Shown: positions 18,701 through 25,441 of the stretch, in pieces
Position numbering within the stretch: the first letter of the stretch is position 1
How the letters are laid out: every line of letters starts with the position of its first letter
Assembly: GCF_009687885.1 (NCBI RefSeq)
Contig: NZ_BLAF01000005.1
Span: 103,514 to 146,847 of the forward strand
Direction: 5' to 3'
DNA: 43,334 nt
From: Acrocarpospora pleiomorpha
GTDB taxonomy: Bacteria; Actinomycetota; Actinomycetes; Streptosporangiales; Streptosporangiaceae
Notes under the pieces: model-generated
Databases searched by the model: none
What the model was told of the DNA's origin: nothing
What the model saw: only the letters and a program-made list of their open reading frames with translations
Position numbers and translations under genes: made by a program

Positions 18701-21044
18701 GACCGCAGTCCTGCGAGCCCGTGCCGAGGGCGATCGCCTGCGAACGGCCGCGGCTGAGGCGATCCTGGAGGCCGCGCGCCGCCAGGTCTCCTCGGACCTG
18801 GACCACGCCACGCTCACGCTGGAGCTCGTGCGGTTGCACCTCAAGCGAACCGGGAACCTGCGCCTCGCCGAGCGGGCACTGGACGCCGTCGAGCGTCATC
18901 CGGAGCTGCCGCCCGGGCTCGAACTCTCGGCCAGGCTGGCCCGGATCGACGTGCGATACGGGCGTTCGCAGTGGTCCCTAGCCCGGGAATTGGCCTCCGA
19001 CACGGTGGACAGAGCGCAAGATGGTCCGCCAGACCTGTTGGTGGCGGCGGGCTTGGGCGGCCTCCCGTTCGGCGACGCCCTGTTCGCGCGCGCGATCTTG
19101 CGGGGGATCAGGCAGTTCGAGGAAACGGGGGCACGGCTCGCGCTGCTGGGCGAGCTGCGGGGCACCGCGTCGTTGGGCGACATGGAGCTGGCCCACGCAC
19201 TCGCCCGGGAGACGCTCGATCCATGGCTGCTGGAGCGCGATCAGTACCAGGGCGCCGACCGGGCGCACCTGGATCTCGTCGCGGCCGAGGTGGCTCGGCT
19301 GGACGGCCGCGCCGAATTGGCGCGGCAACTGCTTCGTGACGCGGCCGAGGTGCTCGGCGCGCTCGACCCCCTGGTCTGGCTCGACTGGATCGACGCCATG
19401 GACCGTCTCGAACCCGCCCGCCCAGGCGAGCCGGAACCGCCCCCCGGATTCCTCGACCAGCACGCGGACCATCCCGAACTATGCGCCGCCTATCTGATCG
19501 CGCTGGCCCGGCGGCGACTGCCGATCGACCCGCACGAGGTCACCCAGCGGCGTCTCGCGGACGCGGGGACCCGGCTCCGGGACACTTGGCGTCGCGCCGA
19601 ACTGGCGGCGGCGCTCTCCGCGCTGGCCCTGGCCCAGGGCCTGTCCTCGGCCGCGCGGGCAGCGACCGGCGAGGCTGTTCGCCTGTGGACCGAGCTTGGC
19701 CGCGACGAGGACGCCAGAGTCGCGGCCGAGATCCTCTTCCCCGGGTCCTCCGGCGAGCCCGAGGCGGCTCCGACCGTACCCGGCCACGCGGGCGACGAAC
19801 TCGCGCTCCGGCTCGGCCTGTCGCAGGATCGGGAACGCCTGCAGGTGCAGGTGGACGGCCCGCGCGGGACCGCCACCGAACTGTTCAGGATCCCCGACTG
19901 GCTCGATGTCCCGGGTGCCCGCGGCGAACTCCCGCTAGCCCAGGAGCTGACCCGGCCGATCGATTGGGGCGGGTCAGCCGGACAGGTGCTCGGGCCGCTA
20001 AGCCCACGCCTGGAACCCCGCGGCGACGGCAAGCCCGTCGACCTGCGCCTGATCGCCGATGGCCCGCTCGCCTCGGCCCCCTGGGAGCTGGCCCGGCTTC
20101 CCGCCGATCACGCCGAGGCGCACGATGGCCCCCTGGCCGTCCACCCTGAGCTGCGCTACCTCTATCGCGGCATCGGCGTACGGGAGGGACTGCGGATCGA
20201 GGCACAGGCGGTGGAGCGCCTCCTCGCCCGGCTGGCCCTGCCGCACGACGAAGTCGACCGCATCCTCGGCGTCACGGCGGCGGCGGACCTCCGTGACTTC
20301 CAACGGCAATCCCGGCTCCGGGACCATGGCCGGTTACGTCGCTCCACCTGGCGGGAGCTGCACCGGGCGCTACGCACGGCGCGCAGGGGTCGTCCGCCGC
20401 ACGTGCTGCTGCTTCAACCGAGCCGGAGCAGATCGGTGCGAGAACAGCGCGCCCTGCGGGGCAGCGTCGCCGACGCCGAGGCGATATATCGCGACCATTC
20501 GGTCCACCTCACGGTTCTGGAGGATCTGACCGCGTCCAGTCTGGACTGGCAAATGATCGCCGACGTGGGCGAAGCAGAACGGGTGGACGTCATCCACGTG
20601 ATCGCGGCCATCGAACGCCCTCGCCGGGAAACCGTCCTGCACTTCCTGGCCGACGAGCCCGGCCAGAAGGGCTCCGGTCTGACCGTCGACGACCTCGATC
20701 GCTTCGTCCACACGCTAGGCCAGACCATCCCGCCCTTGATCATCCTGGATTCGATCACGCCCAGCACGTCCCTGGAACTCGCTCTGGGCATGCTGCAGCG
20801 CAACAGAATGGCCAACGACCTGCTCACCGTGGACGGCATCTGGACCTTACTGGCCACCGGCCTGGCCGCCGGGAAGGCCAGAACCACACAGATGACCCGA
20901 ATCGCCGCCGCCCTCGTCAACGGCGAGGGCCCCGCGGAGATCTGGCGCACCGTCCAGTCCGCCTCGGGCGACTTCCCCTTCGCGACGACCGCACTCTTCT
21001 CGAAGCTGCGCCCGGACGCCATGTTCCACCCGGGCAAACAATGA
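15792..21044 (+). CDS. Giant STAND NTPase–TPR protein with a catalytically dead C-terminal CHAT-like domain
   Basis: This protein is 1750 residues long. Residues about 8-80 look like a winged helix (LPETERGILQRCAAVTRFD, then SGWYRLEPSLR). An NTPase follows with Walker A MGGMGKT (219-225), Walker B IIVLD ending at D342, and a sensor-like VLSGR at about 375-379. Residues about 600-1340 are helical TPR-like repeats that include a recent exact 38-residue tandem duplication (895-970). Residues about 1350-1740 resemble a CHAT domain. ASAPWELARLP matches the lead-in, but the site matching the catalytic HG of HFVGHG reads IHVIAAIE (A1606), and the site matching LNAC reads LDSI (I1655). Both catalytic residues are therefore lost. 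The GTG start overlaps the upstream CHAT-NTPase, and the stop overlaps the next ATG. It is probably a large sensor or regulatory partner of the active CHAT protein. Confidence 0.88.
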   Translation: MTPATGLAAALFGLLPETERGILQRCAAVTRFDPSLYERLLRRDGGDLDELVARGQVQRVASGWYRLEPSLRVCAWDQWWVDEGLTPGAAQVPPALASLALDLAAFYRGTDELEELRQCVLCAPVRARELFDRLYAAADRDFDLVRCQDLVDVLADPDRAHLVPIDLAERRDARQVRLTARGLAATEYHQTGRYLARHALEQRLAALTGESGILQLHAMGGMGKTMQLRWFTARHCLTQDPLIPCARIDFDVIDPVNALRFPWLLLLELAGQLNPQITGSPFQELLRDQGKYRRALSRSAVPDTALLGEVASVAADSADITGRFLAALAEAPGLTRAIIVLDTLEEVILRPVADPAVLLDLLAALHTAAPTLSFVLSGRYDLRDRLPGFTGRFPAAESVEVTPFDEEEATRYLARRGVRADLIPAMIRRSDGLPFTLALYGDLAQGNPAITAAEIDQTEDPGLLYCLDRILERIPDDRLRWLLRYGVVPRRLDLDYVTRVLPPFLIEGMTTDNPLDNPALDDRPPRDITIFLTNEQSPQDLDLPGLWTDLLKYAGASSWVFPVAPDVVMFHENLRGPVRAFLRDQAVFSRLHEASARYHTARRDAEPALWSRWTREIVFHRLHLSRDDGLAFWRAGLEEAWRAGRDDWAAELAADLLAADYQDLNGEPALIDHQAWYEAHIALARAAVARARRESGSGAAGASWSTAERDLAAADLLLIGHPELTGPTVPHLVAKAAVDALRGRTEEAAATLARAEELGIPPSLEADTLLTHADIRPSETLLTIFTRAQELALDEVAAHAARRLGNQHASDGQLTTALDWYERAGSAGLPELGETLIRLGRPAEAIDRLTRPSARPRTSEIARAAAKAMLALRQPTRALLFLAENDLGDGDLDRAAVLGTRAENDPGDGDLDRAAILGARAEIDPGDGHLVQAAVLGTRAENDPGDGDLDRAAILGARAEIDPGDGHLVQTAVLRARAEGDRLRTAAAEAILEAARRQVSSDLDHATLTLELVRLHLKRTGNLRLAERALDAVERHPELPPGLELSARLARIDVRYGRSQWSLARELASDTVDRAQDGPPDLLVAAGLGGLPFGDALFARAILRGIRQFEETGARLALLGELRGTASLGDMELAHALARETLDPWLLERDQYQGADRAHLDLVAAEVARLDGRAELARQLLRDAAEVLGALDPLVWLDWIDAMDRLEPARPGEPEPPPGFLDQHADHPELCAAYLIALARRRLPIDPHEVTQRRLADAGTRLRDTWRRAELAAALSALALAQGLSSAARAATGEAVRLWTELGRDEDARVAAEILFPGSSGEPEAAPTVPGHAGDELALRLGLSQDRERLQVQVDGPRGTATELFRIPDWLDVPGARGELPLAQELTRPIDWGGSAGQVLGPLSPRLEPRGDGKPVDLRLIADGPLASAPWELARLPADHAEAHDGPLAVHPELRYLYRGIGVREGLRIEAQAVERLLARLALPHDEVDRILGVTAAADLRDFQRQSRLRDHGRLRRSTWRELHRALRTARRGRPPHVLLLQPSRSRSVREQRALRGSVADAEAIYRDHSVHLTVLEDLTASSLDWQMIADVGEAERVDVIHVIAAIERPRRETVLHFLADEPGQKGSGLTVDDLDRFVHTLGQTIPPLIILDSITPSTSLELALGMLQRNRMANDLLTVDGIWTLLATGLAAGKARTTQMTRIAAALVNGEGPAEIWRTVQSASGDFPFATTALFSKLRPDAMFHPGKQ
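18474..18701 (+). repeat. Exact 114-bp tandem duplication inside the giant STAND/TPR gene
   Basis: Positions 18474-18587 and 18588-18701 are identical by eye. Each unit encodes two 19-residue sub-repeats of the form AA-[VI]-LG-x-RAE-x-DPGDG-x-L, and degenerate half-copies flank both ends. The period is a multiple of three, so the frame is kept. DNA-level identity shows recent expansion of the array. Confidence 0.93.
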
Positions 21045-21196
21045 GCACGGCGGAGCGCCGGCGGGCCGAGTTACAGGCCAAGCTCGGGGGTCCTCGTAGC
21101 CGAACTCGCCTCCTGGAGCGAGTTGAGCCGGGCGGTCTGCTGGAGAAGCATCACTCAGGTGGCGGCGATCGTGGTCGCGTTCCGTCCGGGTCGGCA
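21041..21196 (+). pseudogene. Frameshifted copy 1 of the metallopeptidase N-terminus
   Basis: It starts with the ATG overlapping the stop of the giant STAND gene and encodes STAERRRAELQAKLGG before shifting frame. Relative to copy 2 it has one inserted base near 21091, then losses of about four and two bases. Its own stop is out of frame, so translation would run in frame into copy 2 and end at 21361, giving a 106-residue hybrid. Confidence 0.65.
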
Positions 21197-21361
21197 ATGA
21201 GCGCGGCGGAGCGGCGGCGGGCCGAGTTGCGGGCCAAGCTGGGGGGCCTGGAGGCCGAGCTTGCCTCTTGGAGTGAGTTGAGCCAGGTGGGCGGGCTGCT
21301 GGAGAAGCATCACACTCAGGTGGCGGCGATCGTGGTCGCGTTCCGTCCGGGCTGGCAATGA
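21197..21361 (+). CDS. Possible 54-residue peptide from copy 2 of the metallopeptidase N-terminus
   Basis: The intact second copy encodes a short helical segment almost identical to residues 1-47 of the metallopeptidase that follows, from SAAERRRAELRAKLGG to LEKHHTQVAAIV. It then ends in FRPGWQ, derived from the FHPGKQ end of the upstream STAND protein. Its TGA overlaps the ATG of the metallopeptidase, so ribosomes can pass on to that gene. It may be translated alone or as the tail of a 106-residue product from 21041. It could be a relic that merely preserves coupling, or a decoy of the N-terminal helix; there is no direct evidence of function. Confidence 0.45.
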   Translation: MSAAERRRAELRAKLGGLEAELASWSELSQVGGLLEKHHTQVAAIVVAFRPGWQ

Positions 21362-22608
21362 GCGCGGCGGAGCGGCGGCGGGCCGAGTTGCGGGCCAAGC
21401 TGGGGGGCCTGGAAGCCGAGCTCGCTTCCTGGAGTGAGTTGAGCCGGGCGGGCGGGCCGCTGGAGAAGCACCACACTCAGGTGGCGGCGATAGTGGCCGC
21501 GATGGCGGTCCCGATCGCCGAGTTGCGGCCCCGGGTGGACGCGGCGGACGTGCTCGACACCTGGCCTGAGATCGAACGTTCGCTGCTCAGGATTCACCAG
21601 GTGCTCGAATATTTCCGGTCGAAGCTGACCCTCCGGTTCGTGGCCGCCTTTCGGGACCATCTGGCGATGGCCGACGAGTTCGCCTGGGAGTGTTACCGCC
21701 CGGCCAGGCAGCGGGGATCCGGGCCGCACAACGTTCCGGCTGATCGGGTGCGGGAACCGCCGCTGACGTTCTTCAGCCAGGACAGCACGCCGTTCGCGAT
21801 CCCACGCGGCGCCTCCTACCGCAGCGAGATCGGCGTTCTCCCGCCGGGGACTCTTCGCGCGGTGGTCGAGCGGCTGCCGGTGCCGGTGATCGGCATCCCG
21901 TGGTTCCAGTTGCGGCACCTGCCGGACGCGCTCGTGCTCGCCCACGAGGTCGGCCACCACGTGGAAACCGACTTCCGGCTCACGCCGACACTCGAACGAC
22001 TGGTCGACGAAGCTGTTCCGGCCGCGCGCAGGCCAGCGTGGCGACGATGGCTGGGCGAGGTCTTCGCCGACGTGTACGGAACCCTCGCCGCGGGCCCCGC
22101 ATTCGCCGCCGCACTGACCGACTTCCTGGCGACAGGCCCAGACAACGGCCAGGGCGCCTACCCGCCCTCCAGGATCCGGATCGCCCTGGTGGCCGAGGTG
22201 CTGGGGGAGTCCCCCTCCGACGAAGAGGACCCGGACGCGCCCGCCGTCGCCGCCGCGCTGGTGGCCGGCCCATATCCGGAGTTCGGTGGCGTCGCCCTCT
22301 CCGACGTGATCAACTTCAGCCAGGAACACGCATTGGCCGAGCGGACCGCGAACCAGCTCCTGCGCGGTTTCGCCGTCAAGGGAGCTCCAAGCGTCCGGAC
22401 ACTCCTGGCCGCCGCCGGACTCGCCTTCGGGTCCGACCCCCTCGCGTACGAGCAGAGAAACGTCGCGGACGCCGTGGTCAGAGCCGCACTGGCGACGATC
22501 AAGCAGGGAATCCGGGCCGCGGGCACCCCCACCGCCCCAGCACGCGACACCGAGGCCGGTCAGGCAATCATGGACATCCTGACCGCCCCCTCAGACAACC
22601 CTTCGTGA
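21358..22608 (+). CDS. HExxH zinc metallopeptidase-like protein with N-terminal helical region
   Basis: This 416-residue protein has zinc ligands H196 and H200 with catalytic E197 in LAHEVGHHVE. A probable third ligand, E234, is in WLGEVFADVYG, the gluzincin pattern of HExxH followed by ExxAD. Residues about 1-48 form a charged helix that has been copied twice upstream. No signal peptide or membrane helix is seen, so it should work in the cytoplasm. It is the last gene of the CHAT/STAND operon and is coupled by ATGA overlaps, which points to a shared function. It may be a second protease executing or limiting the response. I cannot assign it to a named family. Confidence 0.82.
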   Translation: MSAAERRRAELRAKLGGLEAELASWSELSRAGGPLEKHHTQVAAIVAAMAVPIAELRPRVDAADVLDTWPEIERSLLRIHQVLEYFRSKLTLRFVAAFRDHLAMADEFAWECYRPARQRGSGPHNVPADRVREPPLTFFSQDSTPFAIPRGASYRSEIGVLPPGTLRAVVERLPVPVIGIPWFQLRHLPDALVLAHEVGHHVETDFRLTPTLERLVDEAVPAARRPAWRRWLGEVFADVYGTLAAGPAFAAALTDFLATGPDNGQGAYPPSRIRIALVAEVLGESPSDEEDPDAPAVAAALVAGPYPEFGGVALSDVINFSQEHALAERTANQLLRGFAVKGAPSVRTLLAAAGLAFGSDPLAYEQRNVADAVVRAALATIKQGIRAAGTPTAPARDTEAGQAIMDILTAPSDNPS

Positions 22609-22633
22609 CTCACTCACCGCCCATGGGGTGTGG

Positions 22634-23287
22634 CTACATGCCCAGAGGAGCTTTCATGAGCCGGTCCACTGCGTCAGGGTCGCCATCGAGGGTGACCCGT
22701 GCGTGGTCCTGACGGCCGAAGGCGAACAGCAGTAGCTCCTGGGCCTCGCCGGTCACCACCACGGCCGGTTCCGCCACCTTCGCTCCGGCTTTGTCGCCGG
22801 TGCCCACCCGGCGCAGAACTACACCGACGGGTGACTTGCGGAAGAACAACCTCCCGCCCGTCTTGAGCCGCCGCCACAGCATGTCGTCCAGATCCGCGGG
22901 CAACGCACGCGGCTCCCAGCCGGGCTGCGCCCGGCGCACATCCTCGTGGTGGATCAAGAACTCGACGGTGTTGACCAGCGCGTCCAGGCCCGGAACCAGC
23001 CCATACGGCGTCCACCGCAGCGGACCCTCCCGGAACATGCCCACGACTTCGGGGTAAGGCCGGGCGGCCAGTTGGTTCTGCACCGATCTCGTATACGGCG
23101 CCAGGAACTTCACCGCGATGCCCGCAGAGGCGTCCACGCGCCGTTCCCGGACCACCAGGTGGGCGGCCAGATCGGCGGTGGTCCAGCCCGCGCAGAGAGT
23201 CGGCGCGCCGGGTCCGAGCCGATCGAACAGATCGCTGAGCGCGCGGCGCTCGGCGCGCGCGTGGGTTTCCTGGGTCGCCTGGGTCAC
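22634..23287 (-). CDS. TIGR03085-type protein (DinB / mycothiol-dependent maleylpyruvate isomerase-like fold)
   Basis: This 217-residue soluble protein resembles the actinobacterial TIGR03085 family. It has an N-terminal four-helix region with LCAGWTTADLAAHLVVRERR, a central VEFLIHHEDVRRAQPGW and a C-terminal beta-rich part with GEAQELLLFAFGR. The spaced histidines fit a divalent-metal site as in the DinB/MDMPI superfamily. Members may act with mycothiol, but the substrate of this one is unknown. It converges on the metallopeptidase gene and stands alone. Confidence 0.85.
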   Translation of the reverse strand: MTQATQETHARAERRALSDLFDRLGPGAPTLCAGWTTADLAAHLVVRERRVDASAGIAVKFLAPYTRSVQNQLAARPYPEVVGMFREGPLRWTPYGLVPGLDALVNTVEFLIHHEDVRRAQPGWEPRALPADLDDMLWRRLKTGGRLFFRKSPVGVVLRRVGTGDKAGAKVAEPAVVVTGEAQELLLFAFGRQDHARVTLDGDPDAVDRLMKAPLGM

Positions 23288-23635
23288 CCCTCAAGCCTAG
23301 ACCGAGCGGCGTTCTAGCGCGGGCGGCCGGAGCCCTGGAAATGAACAAGGGCGGTTGGAAGAACCCCAGATCGGCAGCCGCTTCGTTCGGGCGGCCACGA
23401 TGCTGGCGGAGCCGGGCGGAATCCAAGGGTGGGTGGGGAGAACCACCTCGAACACGGCCTTGGCGGGATTCGAACGGACGATCGGGCGTGTTCGGGAATA
23501 TTCCGACAGATCACGGCAATTTTCAATGCTTAGGACCAACGACCTGCCTTCGTGTCGGCCAATGGGCTGATCCAGGATGTCTGTCCCCTTATGTACTGTC
23601 ATTCCTTGGCAGCCACCCGATCGAGAGGACCCCGC
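23288..23635 (+). other. Intergenic region before the ABC exporter genes
   Basis: This stretch of about 350 bases lies between the divergent TIGR03085-type gene and the exporter genes. Its base composition is less extreme than that of its neighbours. Open frames here are continuations of other frames without ribosome-binding sites. A GGGATTCGAAC string at about 23465-23475 recalls a tRNA T-arm but does not fold into one. It presumably holds the exporter promoter. Confidence 0.4.
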
Positions 23636-25441
23636 GTGCCGACAAAGGTCTCATCCACAGTCATGCGCCAGGGGTTCAAGGTCATCGGCCACGCGATCCG
23701 CGCCGAACCGGGCATCTTCCTCGCGGCCGTACTCTCCAGCGCCGTCTACGGCGTGATGACCGTCCTGTCCGCCTGGGCCCTCGGCTGGGCCACCGAGCAC
23801 GCGGTCATCCCGGCCTTCCAGAACGGGGCGCCGGAGGGCGCGCTGGCCACCGCCACCCTGCTCATCATCGGCACCGCCCTGTTCAAGGCACTCGGCGTGA
23901 TGGGCCGCCGCATCCTGGCCGGCATCATGCAGTTCCGCATGCAGGCCCGCTCCCGCCGCGCGGCCACAAGGCAGTACCTGCGCCTCCCGCTCGCCTGGCA
24001 CCACCGCCACCCCACCGGCCAGCTGCTCTCCATCGCCAGCTCCGACGCCGAGGCGGCCTGGGGCCCGCTGGCCCCGCTGCCGATGGCCGTCGGCGTGGTC
24101 GTCATGCTGATCGCCGCCGCCGTCGCGATCGTGATCACCGACCCGGTCCTGGCCATCGTCGGTTTCCTGATATTTCCAGCGATCGCCCTACTGAACCTGG
24201 TCTACCAGCGCCGGCTCTCCCCACTCGCCACCCGCGCCCAGGAACTGCGCGCCGCGGTCAGCGAGGTCGCCCACGAGAGCTTCGACGGCGCACTCGTGGT
24301 CAAGACCCTCGGCCGCGAGGACGCCGAGACCGCCCGCTTCCAGGCCAGAGCCGACGAGCTGCGCGACGCCAACATCGCGGTGGGCCGAATCCGCGGCCTG
24401 TTCGATCCCCTCCTGGAGGCACTGCCCACGCTGGGCGTGCTGGCGGTGCTCCTGGTCGGCGCGTACCGGCTGGGCGGCCAGGATGTCACCTCCGGCGAGC
24501 TGATCCAGGTCGCCTACCTGTTCACCCTGCTGGCCTTCCCGATCAGGGCGCTCGGCTGGGTGCTGGCCGAGCTCCCGCGCAGCGTCGTCGGCTGGACCCG
24601 CGTCCAGGAGGTCCTGGACGCGACCGGCTCCCTGGAGTACGGCACCGCCGTCCTCCCCGGCGACGCCCCAGCCAGGATCGAGGCCACCGGCGTGACCTAC
24701 GGCTACGACCCCGGCGCGCCGGTATTACGCGGCGTCAGCTTCGGCGCGGCTCCGGGCCGCACGGTCGCCCTGGTCGGCCCGACCGGGGCGGGCAAGTCCA
24801 CCCTCACCCTGCTGCTGGCCCGGCTGATCGACCCCGACGAGGGCGTGGTCGCGGTCGACGGGACCAACCTCAGGGACGTGGTGCGCGGCGGGGTGGCCGC
24901 CAGCGTGTCGCTGGTGCCCCAGCAGACGTTCCTGTTCGACGACTCCGTACGCGGCAACGTGACCCTCGGCGCCGACCTGCCGGACGAGCGGGTCTGGGCG
25001 GCCCTCCGCCTGGCCCAGGCCGACGGCTTCGTCAGCGCGCTCCCCGACAGCCTCGACACCCGCGTCGGCGAGCGCGGCGCGACCCTGTCCGGCGGGCAGC
25101 GGCAGCGGCTGGCCCTGGCCAGGGCGCTGGCCAGGGAACCCCGGCTGCTGATCCTGGACGACGCCACCTCCAGCGTCGACCCGCAGGTGGAGAAGCGCAT
25201 CCTGGTCGGCCTGCGGGAGCAGGCGTCCACCGTGATCGTGGTCGCCTACCGGATGGCCACGATCGCACTGGCCGACGACGTGATCTACCTGGAGCAGGGC
25301 GTGGTCGCCGACCACGGCACCCACGAGCAGTTGCTGGACCGGTGCGAGGGCTACCGCAACCTGGTCACCGCGTACGAGCGGGAAGAGGCCGAGCGGGCCG
25401 CCCTGGCGGAAGAGCTGGAGACCGAGGAGGTCGTCGCGTGA
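23636..25441 (+). CDS. ABC exporter half-transporter (TM + ATPase), degenerate-site subunit
   Basis: This protein of about 601 residues has six membrane helices followed by an ATP-binding domain. Walker A GPTGAGKST is near residue 381, the signature LSGGQRQR near 484 and Walker B LLILDDATSSVD near 505. The catalytic Glu after Walker B is Asp, and the H-loop His is Tyr (VAYRMAT instead of AHRLST). These changes mark the non-hydrolysing site of a heterodimeric exporter. The start is GTG at 23636 because GAGAGGA at 23622-23628 precedes it; the open frame reaches back to 23552. It overlaps its partner by four bases (GTGA). The substrate is unknown: drug, lipid or peptide. Confidence 0.92.
   Translation: MPTKVSSTVMRQGFKVIGHAIRAEPGIFLAAVLSSAVYGVMTVLSAWALGWATEHAVIPAFQNGAPEGALATATLLIIGTALFKALGVMGRRILAGIMQFRMQARSRRAATRQYLRLPLAWHHRHPTGQLLSIASSDAEAAWGPLAPLPMAVGVVVMLIAAAVAIVITDPVLAIVGFLIFPAIALLNLVYQRRLSPLATRAQELRAAVSEVAHESFDGALVVKTLGREDAETARFQARADELRDANIAVGRIRGLFDPLLEALPTLGVLAVLLVGAYRLGGQDVTSGELIQVAYLFTLLAFPIRALGWVLAELPRSVVGWTRVQEVLDATGSLEYGTAVLPGDAPARIEATGVTYGYDPGAPVLRGVSFGAAPGRTVALVGPTGAGKSTLTLLLARLIDPDEGVVAVDGTNLRDVVRGGVAASVSLVPQQTFLFDDSVRGNVTLGADLPDERVWAALRLAQADGFVSALPDSLDTRVGERGATLSGGQRQRLALARALAREPRLLILDDATSSVDPQVEKRILVGLREQASTVIVVAYRMATIALADDVIYLEQGVVADHGTHEQLLDRCEGYRNLVTAYEREEAERAALAEELETEEVVA

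Larger units (their letters stand above)
21024..21501 (+). repeat. Tandem triplication of the STAND stop / metallopeptidase start junction
   Basis: Three imperfect copies begin at 21024, 21180 and 21341. Each holds the last 17 bases of the upstream gene (TTCC..CCGGGC...CA), the overlapping ATGA, and about 48 codons of the metallopeptidase N-terminus. Copy 1 is 156 bp and carries small indels, copy 2 is 161 bp, and copy 3 runs on into the intact metallopeptidase gene. The repeat unit recreates a stop codon at each junction. Confidence 0.88.

Noticed and set aside
23463..23480. GGGATTCGAACGGAC string that looks like the T-arm of a minus-strand tRNA
   Set aside because: The bases flanking the T-loop do not pair into a five-base stem, and no acceptor, D or anticodon arm can be built around it.
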